Under the pieces are notes generated by a model. That model was not told the origin of the DNA. It made no database searches and saw nothing but the letters and a program-made list of their open reading frames with translations. The position numbers and the translations under genes were made by a program. Below are positions 55,542-63,882 of a DNA stretch of 64,000 nucleotides, one piece after another (position 1 is the first letter of the stretch; every line of letters begins with the position of its first letter). Where the stretch lies: positions 1 through 64,000 of the forward strand of contig CAKQPT010000014.1 in NCBI GenBank assembly GCA_934270345.1. Reading direction: 5' to 3'. This stretch comes from an uncultured Oribacterium sp. Its GTDB lineage: Bacteria > Bacillota > Clostridia > Lachnospirales > Lachnospiraceae.

Positions 55542-55818
55542 TTTTTCCGTCGCTCTATCTCTAAAAAGACTATAAACTGATTTTGGCATTTCACAAATTC
55601 TCCAAATCTAAGACACACTTTCAACACAGAAATCACGTATCATACTCGATGTAAACAGAAAGATAGCTGATGTGAATGAGCATCATCCGTAATCGTCGGG
55701 GCGACGATCGGCAGCAGAACGCAGAAGGTCTGGTGGCGATCGTAGTCCGGCTTTACCAGATTACGATGAATGAACATATACGATCGATCAGGAACTACAC
55801 TTTCTCAGGAGGTTCATG
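55542..55818. other. Divergent gap between the lipid kinase and htrA genes
   Basis: No gene is seen. CATACT at 55641 with TTTCAA 16 bases upstream is a weak promoter candidate for htrA, and CGTCG/CGACG near 55698 makes a small hairpin. Confidence 0.35.
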
Positions 55819-57261
55819 ATGAAAAAAGTAGCAGGAATTGTTTTAGGTGCTGTTTTATTCGGTGCCGTCGCCGGTGCATCCATGGTCGGTGTCAATGTCG
55901 CCGCCCAGAAGGCCGGCATCGCTTACCAGAGTGACAGTGGCGCCCAGGCCGTCACACCGGAGACCACCGCCGCCGCGACCCAGGCCGCCGCGGAAACACA
56001 GGCGGCAGGCACAGCGGGCAGTGGTACCGCACAGGCGTCCACGCTTGGCTATGGCTCCGTCAGTGAGGTCGCGAAGAACGCGATGCCGTCGGTCGTCGCC
56101 ATCACCAATATGATGAAGTACCAGGCGAATGGCTTCTCCCTTTTCGGGAACTACCAGAATTATGAGACCGAGGTACCGGCGAGTGGTTCCGGTGTCATCG
56201 TCGGAAAGAACGATACCGAGCTTCTGATCGTCACCAATAACCATGTGGTCGCCGATTCGAGCTCCCTCTCCGTCACCTTCTGTGATAACGAGAGTGTCGA
56301 TGCGGAAATCAAGGGCACCGATGCCTCTGCGGATCTCGCCGTGGTCGCTGTAAAGCTTTCCGATATCCCGCAGGCGACGATGGATGCACTGAAGGTCATC
56401 AGCATTGGCAACAGTGACGACATCCAGGTCGGTGATCAGGTTGTGGCCATCGGTAACGCACTGGGCTACGGTCAGTCCGTCACCACCGGTATCATCTCCG
56501 CAAAGGACAGAGATGTACAGACCAGTGAAGGCAGCGAGTCCGGGCTTCTCCAGACCGATGCCGCCATCAACCCGGGCAACTCCGGCGGCGCACTCCTCAA
56601 TATGCAGGGCGAGCTGATCGGCATCAACGTCGCGAAGTACAGTGACACCGATGTCGAGGGCATGGGCTACTCCATCCCGTCCGACAAGGCGAAGAAGGTC
56701 ATCGATTCCCTGTCCACACTGACCACACGTCAGGCCGTTCCGGAGGATGAGCGCGGTTACCTCGGCATCCAGGTGAAGAACATCGACGCACAGACCGCAC
56801 AGACCTTCGACATGCCGCAGGGCGTCTTCATCTATAAGTTTACAGAAGGGTCCAATGCTGAGAACAGCGGCCTCCAGGAAAAGGATATCATCACCGCACT
56901 GGATGGTCAGGGCGTCAACACCTACGACGATCTCTCGAACCTTCTTTCGAAGTATAAGGCCGGCGAAACCGTTAAGGTCACCGTCAAGCGTCCGAACGGC
57001 AACAAGTACGATGAAGTAACCGTCGACGTCACCCTGGGCTCCTCCGAGACCTCGAACACCAACAAGAAGTCCGGCACCCAGAGCCAGCAGAACCAGGGCT
57101 CCACAAACGACCCGTTCTCGCAGAACGGCGGCAGCTCAAACGGCAACGGCTCCAGCGGCAACGGTTCAAATGGCAACCAGGGCTCCAGCGGCTCCGACAG
57201 CACAGATCAGGAGCAGCTGTGGCAGCAGTTCCAGCAGTTCTTCAACCAGTATCAGCGTTGA
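55819..57261 (+). CDS. HtrA/DegP-like serine protease with one PDZ domain
   Basis: Membrane-anchored protease and chaperone for misfolded exported proteins. A membrane helix (about 5-27) is followed by an Ala/Thr-rich linker and a trypsin-like domain with TNNHVV (His), ASADLAVVAV (Asp) and INPGNSGGAL (Ser). One PDZ domain follows (about 310-405), and a Gly/Ser/Asn/Gln-rich tail ends the protein. ATG 55819 is preferred over the adjacent in-frame ATG at 55816 on spacing from AGGAGG. Terminators flank it, so it is probably a single-gene unit. Confidence 0.95.
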   Translation: MKKVAGIVLGAVLFGAVAGASMVGVNVAAQKAGIAYQSDSGAQAVTPETTAAATQAAAETQAAGTAGSGTAQASTLGYGSVSEVAKNAMPSVVAITNMMKYQANGFSLFGNYQNYETEVPASGSGVIVGKNDTELLIVTNNHVVADSSSLSVTFCDNESVDAEIKGTDASADLAVVAVKLSDIPQATMDALKVISIGNSDDIQVGDQVVAIGNALGYGQSVTTGIISAKDRDVQTSEGSESGLLQTDAAINPGNSGGALLNMQGELIGINVAKYSDTDVEGMGYSIPSDKAKKVIDSLSTLTTRQAVPEDERGYLGIQVKNIDAQTAQTFDMPQGVFIYKFTEGSNAENSGLQEKDIITALDGQGVNTYDDLSNLLSKYKAGETVKVTVKRPNGNKYDEVTVDVTLGSSETSNTNKKSGTQSQQNQGSTNDPFSQNGGSSNGNGSSGNGSNGNQGSSGSDSTDQEQLWQQFQQFFNQYQR

Positions 57262-57269
57262 TCCATGAG

Positions 57270-57296
57270 AGGGCCGTCCGAAGGACGGCCCTTTTT
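57270..57296 (+). terminator. Terminator after htrA
   Basis: A perfect 10-bp stem (AGGGCCGTCC with GGACGGCCCT) around GAA, followed by TTTT. Confidence 0.92.
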
Positions 57297-57333
57297 CATG
57301 CCTTCGAGGGACAAACGTATTCAGAGGCCGGCA

Positions 57334-57362
57334 TTGACGCGCGGGCCTTTAAGCCGTAAAAT
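57334..57362 (+). promoter_or_regulatory. Promoter of cysS
   Basis: TTGACG (57334-57339), a 17-base spacer and TAAAAT (57357-57362). The leader is about 110 bases; I see no T-box signature in it. Confidence 0.7.
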
Positions 57363-57479
57363 GGGTTTATATGACCCCATGAGAAGCGATGATGTAGCGC
57401 CAGAAGCATTGGCGAACGCAGGATGTACCGTCATAGAAATGTACCGGGCGGACAGCGCGCGATGGGTAGAGGAGATACT

Positions 57480-58889
57480 ATGAAGATTTTTAATACGATG
57501 TCCCGCATGAAGGAAGAGTTTAAGCCGATCGAGGAGGGCAAGATCCGTATGTATGTCTGTGGACCGACGGTCTACAACTTCATCCATATCGGTAACGCGC
57601 GTCCGATGATCGTGTTCGATACCTTCCGTCGCTATATGGAGTATCAGGGCTATAAGGTAACCTATGTTTCAAACTATACCGATGTCGACGACAAGATCAT
57701 CAAGGAGTCCATCGAAGAGGGCGTAAGCTGCGGCGAGATCACGAAGAAGTACATCGCCGAGGTCGAGAAGGACATGGACGCGATGAACATCGAGCCGGCG
57801 AGCGCACACCCGAAGGCGACCGAGGAGATCCAGGGCATGATCGATCTAATCAAGACCCTGATTGAGGGCGGTAACGCTTATGTCGCAGCCGACGGTACCG
57901 TTTATTTCGATACGACCTCCTTCCGCGGTTACGGAAAGCTCAGCCACAAGAACATCGATGAGCTGCAGTCCGGTTTCCGTGATCTGAAGGTGTCCGGCGA
58001 GGAGGGCAAGCGTACCTCCACCGATTTCGTACTCTGGAAGCCGAAGAAGGACGGCGAGCCGTACTGGGAGTCTCCATGGTGCGAGGGTCGTCCGGGCTGG
58101 CACACCGAGTGCTGCGTCATGGCGCCGAAGTACTGCGGCGGACGTCTCGACATCCATGCCGGCGGTGAGGACCTCATCTTCCCGCACCACGAGAACGAGA
58201 TCGCACAGTACGAGAGTGCGCACCACGAGATCTTCTCGAACTACTGGATGCACAACGGATTTATCAATATCAACAACCAGAAGATGAGTAAGTCCCTCGG
58301 TAATTTCTTTACCGTCCGCGACATCACCGCGCAGTACGACCCGATGGTGCTCCGCTTCTACATGCTGAGCGCCCACTACCGCAATCCGCTGAACTTCAGT
58401 AAGGAGCTCATGGATGCCGCGAAGACCTCCCTCGACCGTATCTACACGGCGCTCGAGCGTCTGCGTGAGCTGAGTGCGAAGGCACAGGGCGAGGCGATGA
58501 CGGAGAAGGAGCTGGAGGATCAGAAGGCGGTCGACCAGCTGCAGGAGACCTTCAACAGCAAGATGGACGACGATCTGAACACCGCGGATGCGATCACGGC
58601 GATCTTCGAGCTCGTTCGTGTGGCGAACATCACGGCGACCGAAGCGAGCACGAAGGCATACGTGGACTATGTACTTGCGAAGCTCGAGCTTCTGATGGGT
58701 GTTCTCGGACTTCGTACGGAGCTTCAGAAGGATGATCTCGACAGTGAGGTAGAGAAGCTGATCGAGGAGCGTCAGGCAGCACGTAAGGCGAAGGACTTCG
58801 CCCGCGCGGATGAGATCCGTGACCAGCTGCTCGCCATGGGTATCGTACTGAAGGATACCAGAGAAGGCGTGAAGTGGAGTCGTGCCTGA
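57480..58889 (+). CDS. cysS: Cysteinyl-tRNA synthetase
   Basis: Class I synthetase charging tRNA-Cys. Zinc-binding Cys27 is in CGPTVY, the HIGH motif reads HIGN (36-39), the block GWHTECC and HAGGEDLIFPHHENE provide further zinc ligands, and KMSKS is intact in QKMSKSLGNF near 265. Length 469 is normal. ATG 57480 follows AGAGGAG; the frame is open further upstream without a ribosome site. The stop overlaps the next gene by one base (TGATG). Confidence 0.97.
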   Translation: MKIFNTMSRMKEEFKPIEEGKIRMYVCGPTVYNFIHIGNARPMIVFDTFRRYMEYQGYKVTYVSNYTDVDDKIIKESIEEGVSCGEITKKYIAEVEKDMDAMNIEPASAHPKATEEIQGMIDLIKTLIEGGNAYVAADGTVYFDTTSFRGYGKLSHKNIDELQSGFRDLKVSGEEGKRTSTDFVLWKPKKDGEPYWESPWCEGRPGWHTECCVMAPKYCGGRLDIHAGGEDLIFPHHENEIAQYESAHHEIFSNYWMHNGFININNQKMSKSLGNFFTVRDITAQYDPMVLRFYMLSAHYRNPLNFSKELMDAAKTSLDRIYTALERLRELSAKAQGEAMTEKELEDQKAVDQLQETFNSKMDDDLNTADAITAIFELVRVANITATEASTKAYVDYVLAKLELLMGVLGLRTELQKDDLDSEVEKLIEERQAARKAKDFARADEIRDQLLAMGIVLKDTREGVKWSRA

Positions 58890-59380
58890 TGGATTTCGAG
58901 ATTTTCAAGCGCTATAAGGAAAAGCTGAATCTGAAAGCGGTGGACGTCCAGACGACTTCACCGCTTATTCTCGCGTACATCGGCGACTGTCTCTATGACC
59001 TCGCCGTGCGGGAGTACATGGTGTCGAACTTCCCGGGTGTGGTCAATGCGGTCAACCAGAAGAAAACGACCTTCGTCTGTGCACATGCGCAGTCGGAGAT
59101 CATGGGCTATCTGATCGGACAGGGCGTGCTGACGGAGGAGGAGATGTCCGTCTACCGTCGTGGCCGTAATCAGAAGTCCGCGACGCACAGCAAGAACAGC
59201 TCCATCCAGGAGTACCGCCGCGCGACGGGCTTCGAGGCGCTCATCGGATATCTGTATCTGACGGAGCAGTACGAGCGCATGATCGATCTGGAGGCGAGAG
59301 GCATCGCCCACCTGCAGGAGCTCGAGGATCGCTACGGCGAGATCCGGCACGAACCGACAACGGAAGCAGAGGAAGAATAA
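58889..59380 (+). CDS. mrnC: Mini-ribonuclease III
   Basis: Processes the ends of 23S rRNA. The 163-residue protein is an RNase III catalytic domain without a double-stranded RNA-binding domain: LAYIGDCLYDLAVREY carries the acidic site and ATGFEALIGYLYL the second. This is the common cysS-mrnC-rlmB arrangement of Firmicutes. The start overlaps the cysS stop; the next gene begins at the base after its stop. Confidence 0.95.
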   Translation: MDFEIFKRYKEKLNLKAVDVQTTSPLILAYIGDCLYDLAVREYMVSNFPGVVNAVNQKKTTFVCAHAQSEIMGYLIGQGVLTEEEMSVYRRGRNQKSATHSKNSSIQEYRRATGFEALIGYLYLTEQYERMIDLEARGIAHLQELEDRYGEIRHEPTTEAEEE

Positions 59381-60124
59381 ATGAGAGACGAAGAATTTAC
59401 ACTGATCGGACGGAATCCGGTCATCGAAGCATTTCGTGCGAGCAAGGCGATCGATCGTCTGTTCGTACAGGACGGGCTCCACGACGGCCCGATTTCCACG
59501 ATTTTACGCGAGGCGAAGAAGGCCGGTGTGAAGCCGGAATTCGTGAAGAAGGAGCGCCTCGATGAGATCGCAGGGCAGGGCGCAAGCCACCAGGGTGTGG
59601 CGGCGTACCTCGCGGCGTTCCACTACAGCAGTGTGCAGGAGATGCTCGACGCTGCCCACGAGAAGAACGAGGACCCGTTCCTCTTCATCCTCGACGGCAT
59701 CGAGGATCCGCATAATCTCGGCGCGATGATCCGTACGGCGAATCTCGCCGGTGCCCATGGTGTCATCATCCGCGAGCGGCGCGCCGTCGGGCTGACCTCG
59801 ACCGTGGCGAAGAGCTCGGCTGGCGCACTGGAGCATACCCGCGTAGCGAAGGTCACCAACATCGGCCAGACCATCGAGGAGCTGAAGAAGGAGGGCATGT
59901 GGTTCGTCTGTGCCGACATGGACGGCGAGCTCATGTATAAGCTGAATCTGAAGGGCGCGATCGGACTCGTCATCGGAAACGAGGGCGAGGGCGTTTCCCG
60001 TCTCGTGAAGGAGAAGTGTGATATGGTCGCCTCCATCCCGATGAAGGGCGACATCGACTCCCTGAACGCATCCGTCGCGTGCGGCGTGCTCGCGTACGAA
60101 ATCGTACGGCAGCGGCTGAACTGA
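59381..60124 (+). CDS. rlmB: 23S rRNA (guanosine-2'-O-)-methyltransferase RlmB-like (SpoU family)
   Basis: SPOUT methyltransferase. The N-terminal substrate-binding domain (1-75) is followed by the knotted catalytic domain with ILDGIEDPHNLGAMIRTA (motif 1), IGNEGEGVSRL (motif 2) and IPMKGDIDSLNASVACGV (motif 3). Length 247 is usual. The ATG follows the mrnC stop with no gap; GGAAGCAGAGG in the preceding gene end may serve as ribosome site. Confidence 0.95.
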   Translation: MRDEEFTLIGRNPVIEAFRASKAIDRLFVQDGLHDGPISTILREAKKAGVKPEFVKKERLDEIAGQGASHQGVAAYLAAFHYSSVQEMLDAAHEKNEDPFLFILDGIEDPHNLGAMIRTANLAGAHGVIIRERRAVGLTSTVAKSSAGALEHTRVAKVTNIGQTIEELKKEGMWFVCADMDGELMYKLNLKGAIGLVIGNEGEGVSRLVKEKCDMVASIPMKGDIDSLNASVACGVLAYEIVRQRLN

Positions 60125-60139
60125 CGGAGCGTGGGCTGG

Positions 60140-60153
60140 TGGAGACATTGGCC
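60140..60153 (+). repeat. 14-bp motif shared with the thioesterase-cvfB gap, copy 2
   Basis: TGGAGACATTGGCC is identical to 47387-47400. A TATAAT sequence lies 4 bases downstream (60157-60162), which may drive aroE. Confidence 0.6.
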
Positions 60154-60233
60154 AAATATAATCGTATAGGAAGAAAATGACAGGGAATCGCAGGCGGGAC
60201 GCCGGGTTCCCTGTTCTGGATGATGGAGGAAAT

Positions 60234-61211
60234 ATGGAAATTTCAGGACGCACGAAAATGATCTGTCTGCTCGGCAGCCCGGTGGCACACAGCATGTCTC
60301 CAGCGATGCACAACGAGGCCTTCGCGGAGCTCGGGCTCAACTACCGTTACCTCGCCTTCGATGTGAAGGAGGGGGAGCTCGCCGGCGTGATGGACAGCTT
60401 CCGGAGGATGGGCGTGCGCGGCTTCAACCTCACGATGCCGCTGAAGACGGAGGCCGTCGCGCTCTGTGACCGGCTGAGCCCGGCAGCAGAGATCGCCGGA
60501 TCGGTCAATACCGTCGTCCTCGAGGATGATGGCACGGCGACGGGACATACCACGGACGGTATCGGCTTCACAGAGTCGGCACGGCAGGAAGGCGTCGATT
60601 TCCGCGGACAGAAGGTGACGCTGCTCGGCACCGGCGGGGCCGGGATCGCCATCCTCGTGCAGCTCGCCCTCGATGGTGCCCGCGAGGTAGCCGTCTTCGA
60701 GCGTGCCGCCAGCCGCTTCCACGATCGGACCGCCCGCGTCGTCGCCGAGCTGAACGAACGTACCCGCTGCCATGTCACGGTCTATGACTATGAGGATGCC
60801 GTGATGCAACAGCAGATCGCAGAGTCCTGTCTCCTCATCAACGCGACGAATGTCGGCATGGCTCCGAACACCGATGCCTGCATCATCCCGGATCCGTCCT
60901 GGCTTACGAAGCGGGCGAGGGTAGCCTGCGGTGAGGCACAGACCTCGGATGCGCCTGCTGCCCAGGGAGAGACCCCGACAGCCGATACGACTGCCGCACA
61001 GGAGAAGGTGCAGACAGTGGCTCCGCTGGTCGTCGCCGACGTCATCTATAATCCGCGGAAGACGAAGCTCCTCGAGATGGCCGAGGCCTGCGGCCTCAAG
61101 TCCTTCAACGGCATCAACATGCTGCTGTATCAGGGCGCAGCCGCCTTCGAGCTCTGGACCGGAGAGAAGATGCCGACGGAGAAGATCAAGGCGAAGTTCT
61201 TCTCGGAATAA
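60234..61211 (+). CDS. aroE: Shikimate dehydrogenase AroE
   Basis: Reduces 3-dehydroshikimate with NADPH. The N-terminal domain has GSPVAHSMSPAMHNEAF and the catalytic Lys in FNLTMPLK, with Asp in TTDGIGF. The Rossmann loop is LLGTGGAGIAI. At 325 residues it is longer than the common 270-290; the excess is a low-complexity Ala/Thr/Gln stretch (about 235-265) placed between the SWLTK and ADVIYNP regions. ATG 60234 follows GGAGG; an in-frame codon at 60177 precedes that site. A CAGGGAA/TTCCCTG hairpin at 60181-60213 lies in the leader. Confidence 0.95.
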   Translation: MEISGRTKMICLLGSPVAHSMSPAMHNEAFAELGLNYRYLAFDVKEGELAGVMDSFRRMGVRGFNLTMPLKTEAVALCDRLSPAAEIAGSVNTVVLEDDGTATGHTTDGIGFTESARQEGVDFRGQKVTLLGTGGAGIAILVQLALDGAREVAVFERAASRFHDRTARVVAELNERTRCHVTVYDYEDAVMQQQIAESCLLINATNVGMAPNTDACIIPDPSWLTKRARVACGEAQTSDAPAAQGETPTADTTAAQEKVQTVAPLVVADVIYNPRKTKLLEMAEACGLKSFNGINMLLYQGAAAFELWTGEKMPTEKIKAKFFSE

Positions 61212-61230
61212 TCCCCCTCCTATCGGCTTC

Positions 61231-61250
61231 AGCTAAGATCGCGCAGGGAA
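61231..61250 (+). other. Hairpin after aroE without T run
   Basis: GCGCAGGG pairs with CCCTGCGC around AAAG. It may protect or weakly terminate the aroE transcript. Confidence 0.45.
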
Positions 61251-61353
61251 AGCCCTGCGCTCGCAGAAAAGCACCGTGGCCGTACATCTGCGCTGTGCCT
61301 TTATGTGCAAAAAAATGATCGCATAATTTTTTGCAAAAAAAGTAAATTCGTGG

Positions 61354-61382
61354 TTGACAGAGCATGGCCTCCATGATAAAGT
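61354..61382 (+). promoter_or_regulatory. Promoter of tRNA-Thr(GGT)
   Basis: Consensus TTGACA (61354-61359), a 17-base spacer and TAAAGT (61377-61382). Confidence 0.7.
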
Positions 61383-61409
61383 ATAGAAGTTCTCGAGAGG
61401 GAACGGAAT

Positions 61410-61482
61410 GCTGGCATAGCACAGTCGGTAGTGCGTCGCATTGGTAGTGCGGAGGTCACCGGTCCGATTCCGGTTGCCAGCT
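61410..61482 (+). tRNA. tRNA-Thr (anticodon GGT), atypical T loop
   Basis: Acceptor GCTGGCA pairs fully with TGCCAGC; the D arm is GCAC/GTGC; the anticodon stem TCGCA/TGCGG encloses TTGGTAG. The T stem ACCGG/CCGGT is perfect, but the loop reads TCCGATT rather than TTC..., so position 55, normally the universal pseudouridine, is C. With its own promoter and terminator it is probably expressed, but it may be a variant or decaying copy. Confidence 0.85.
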
Positions 61483-61513
61483 TTCTTTATAGGGTGAGAT
61501 AAGCACCTGAAGG

Positions 61514-61555
61514 AAAGCCCGGAAATGGCGTAAAGTCGTCATTTCCGGGCTTTTT
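61514..61555 (+). terminator. Terminator after tRNA-Thr(GGT)
   Basis: A 14-bp stem (AAAGCCCGGAAATG with CATTTCCGGGCTTT) followed by TT and then C. Confidence 0.88.
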
Positions 61556-61900
61556 CTGTATCTTCATCCATCGATGTTACATAACCGTGTATTCACTGTG
61601 GATGAACGTTTACAGCATGAAAAATTGGGGCGAAAAAGGGATTTTTGTGGGGCGGAAATTTTTAACAATCTCAGCAGAGCACATTTTTCGCTCGATTTTA
61701 GCATTTTCTTCCCATATATAAGAGGAGGCTTTGAACATGGCAGAGAGCTGGGTTCCTCTGCACCGGAATACACAGTTCTAGGCGATGATCTGACGGTCAA
61801 GTTTACTGGTTATAGTTCACTCGTGTACTGATTCGGCAGGGGACCGGAGGGGACGGCAACCTGCTGACGGAATGGTGCGAATAATGATGATGTATATCGC
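61556..61900. other. AT-rich gap with possible gene fragment
   Basis: GGAGG with an ATG at 61737 opens a frame of only 14 codons. In another frame, 61700-61831 encodes ...PEYTVLGDDLTVKF..., which looks like a piece of a larger protein, perhaps of the Fic or Schlafen/AlbA-type ATP-binding kind. I take it as a remnant, not a gene. Confidence 0.35.
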
Positions 61901-61930
61901 TTGACTACGCCGTACGGCTAATTATATAAT
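61901..61930 (+). promoter_or_regulatory. Promoter of the hipB unit, with operator in the spacer
   Basis: TTGACT (61901-61906), an 18-base spacer and TATAAT (61925-61930). The first operator palindrome (61909-61918) lies inside the spacer, so a bound repressor would block RNA polymerase. Confidence 0.75.
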
Positions 61931-62035
61931 TCATTTGTGATAAATTAGCCGTACGGCTCATTATTTATAAATGCAAGTATAATTTAGCCGTACGAACCAA
62001 ATAACCAAACTCAACTTTAAAATAAGCCGTACGGC
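61909..62035. promoter_or_regulatory. Four operator palindromes AGCCGTACGGCT before hipB
   Basis: GCCGTACGGC occurs at 61909-61918, AGCCGTACGGCT at 61947-61958, a half-preserved AGCCGTACG at 61986-61994 and AGCCGTACGGC at 62025-62035. They are about 38-39 bases apart (starts of the 12-bp sites near 61908, 61947, 61986, 62025), nearly exactly periodic. Binding by the HTH protein encoded next is the natural reading. Confidence 0.8.
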
Positions 62036-62052
62036 AGAATCGAGGCAACCTT

Positions 62053-62265
62053 ATGAAGCTTTATGATTCAAGTGATTTCGGACTTGCGATTCGTAATCGT
62101 CGAAAAGAACTTCACTATACGCAGAGTACTCTTGCTGAGTTAACCGGCTTCAGTATAAGCTATATTTCTGATCTGGAGCGTGGCAAACCTACGGCAGAGC
62201 TTGAAAAAGCAATACACCTTGCAAACATTTTAGGCATGGACATCATTGCCGAGAAACGAGGATAG
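62053..62265 (+). CDS. HipB-like XRE-family antitoxin/repressor
   Basis: A 70-residue protein that is almost all helix-turn-helix: FGLAIRNRRKELHYTQSTLAELTGFSISYISDLERGK, followed by a short tail typical of HipB. In hipBA systems HipB represses the operon and neutralises the HipA kinase. The four palindromes in front are probably its sites. The hipA part begins 2 bases after its stop. The DNA is AT-rich compared with the housekeeping genes. Confidence 0.85.
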   Translation: MKLYDSSDFGLAIRNRRKELHYTQSTLAELTGFSISYISDLERGKPTAELEKAIHLANILGMDIIAEKRG

Positions 62266-62267
62266 CC

Positions 62268-63147
62268 ATGTTTAATCTTACTGTTATGATGGAAATATGC
62301 GGAATAAGCACCTGTGTCGGGCACATTACCGGTACAGATTCTTCTGATTTTTTTCGTATGACGATATCTATTCGGAGATGCACCAAGCACACATATAATA
62401 AAGCAGAGCCATGTTCGATTAAAGAGAATTGTCGCAAATGAGCAATTATGTTTGCTGACCGCAAAGAATGTCGGGATTGATGTCCCAAACAGCTTTATTT
62501 TACAATTGAACGGTAGTGATGACGCAGATATTCTTTTTGCAACTGAGCGTTACGATCGAAAAATGCAGGATTCAAAAAGAATGCTGAATCATATGCCGGT
62601 TCCGTACCGCTTGCATCAAGAAGATTTTTCACAGGCATTAGGGATTGCCGCCATAAATAAATATGAAAAAAATGGGCAGCATTATCTCAAAAGAATGTTT
62701 GATACGATCCGAAAAAACTGTTCGGACCCACTACATGACCAGCTGAAATTATGGGATCTTTGTGTTTTCAACTATCTTATCGGCAACACCGATAATCATA
62801 TAAAAAATGTTTCACTACTATATAGCGAAGATTTACGATCCATTCATATCGCACCGGCTTATGATATCGTAAGTACCGTAGTTTATGAACGCAGCACCGA
62901 AAATATGGCCTTTAGTATCGATGGGATTTATGACATCCGCCAAATATCTCGAGATCATTTTGCAAATGAAGCAAAGTCTTGTGGTCTCGGCGTAAAAATG
63001 GCACTTCGCCGATTCGATGACATGGTAGATAAGTTTGCCGATGCACTGAACCATGCCACAAATGATTTAGATAATCTTGGATTTCACGATGCACTGAGCT
63101 TAAGCCATCAGATTTTAGATAAAGGTGGAATTCATCATTACATATGA
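62268..63147 (+). pseudogene. hipA-like toxin kinase, broken by frameshift and internal deletion
   Basis: The first frame (62268-62441) gives 57 codons that begin like HipA_N. Near 62355-62372 the reading frame changes: in the frame of 62362-63147 the protein reads GDAPSTHIIKQSH, then IVANEQLCLLTAKNVGIDVPNSF and the kinase core FNYLIGNTDNHIKNVSLL with APAYDIVS, both typical of HipA. About 100 residues between HipA_N and the PSTHIIK motif, including the conserved G-x-Q-x-K loop, are missing. A product from TTG 62452 would lack the ATP-binding start. It is therefore probably inactive as a toxin. Confidence 0.75.
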
Positions 63148-63462
63148 ACTGGATAAGGATGCAGTATTTTGTCCTCAGGTTGAGGACGATTGATTACAGA
63201 TGCAAATCGTCCCCAAGTTGGGGATGATTTACAAATTAACGCCATTGGCGTCGAAAATGACGTTAATTTTGGCACTAAAAATGGCGTTAATATTCCGATA
63301 ACAAAAGGACCGGAACAAGTGAAGAAGCTCCTGGTGCTTACGGGTAGCATCAACAAAACAAGTTGGGATCACTGGTAATGATCGTCTATGTTAGAAATAA
63401 ATAAGATGTGATACCATAGATGCGTCTATACAGATGGAGATAAGAATCAAAAAGAGGATTGT
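63148..63462. other. Gap with decayed coding repeats
   Basis: Two palindromic units, GTCCTCA/TGAGGAC (63171-63187) and CCCCAAGTTGGGG (63210-63222), encode PQVEDD and PQVGDD in shifted frames. Downstream GVENDVNFGTKNGVN resembles the tail of Schlafen/AlbA-type proteins. Probably a remnant; frames are interrupted. Confidence 0.35.
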
Positions 63463-63882
63463 ATGCTACAAGTATTTGATGCTGAGAATTGTCGTACTGA
63501 CATCGTGGATATCGATGCGTCGTTCTCGAAGCTCGAAATCATGGTGAACGATGCTGTGAAAAATATCATTAAGGCAGTGGATGCTGGAAATATGATCGAT
63601 GAATCTACGTTTGAAGACCGCTTCGGTGTGCGTTTGTATCTTTCAGAATTAAGTACCGGCTGCAAGGCTGCGATCTGTGTGGCACTTATGCCGGAGCAGA
63701 TGATCGATTTACAGGAATGTGGTATAAATGCGCGGGATGCGATTTTTAATTACTGCGAAGACGGGAAGGTACTGCTTCATGACTTCGGTGTAACCGTCGC
63801 AGACAGGCATACACGAAAAACTCCGATTGAATACGCAGGGAAGCTGTTTACATTGGAACGCTTTAACGAGGATGTACTATGA
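63463..63882 (+). CDS. Hypothetical protein, 139 residues
   Basis: No family is recognised with confidence. The protein is acidic, soluble and without signal or membrane segment. AGAGGA lies 8 bases before the ATG. Its stop overlaps the start of the next gene by 4 bases (ATGA), so the two form a coupled unit. The region is AT-rich and next to hipBA, which suggests an accessory or defence role, but nothing in the protein itself shows it. Confidence 0.7.
   Translation: MLQVFDAENCRTDIVDIDASFSKLEIMVNDAVKNIIKAVDAGNMIDESTFEDRFGVRLYLSELSTGCKAAICVALMPEQMIDLQECGINARDAIFNYCEDGKVLLHDFGVTVADRHTRKTPIEYAGKLFTLERFNEDVL

Noticed and set aside
57297..57479. T-box riboswitch before cysS
   Set aside because: No specifier loop or T-box core sequence is visible and the leader is short.
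61574..61831. 85-codon open frame after tRNA-Thr(GGT)
   Set aside because: The first half overlaps non-coding AT-rich sequence and there is no ribosome site at its start; only the end looks protein-like, so I treat it as a gene fragment.
63190..63378. 62-codon open frame after hipA
   Set aside because: It starts at TTG with no ribosome site, and related coding motifs continue in other frames upstream, so it is probably debris.
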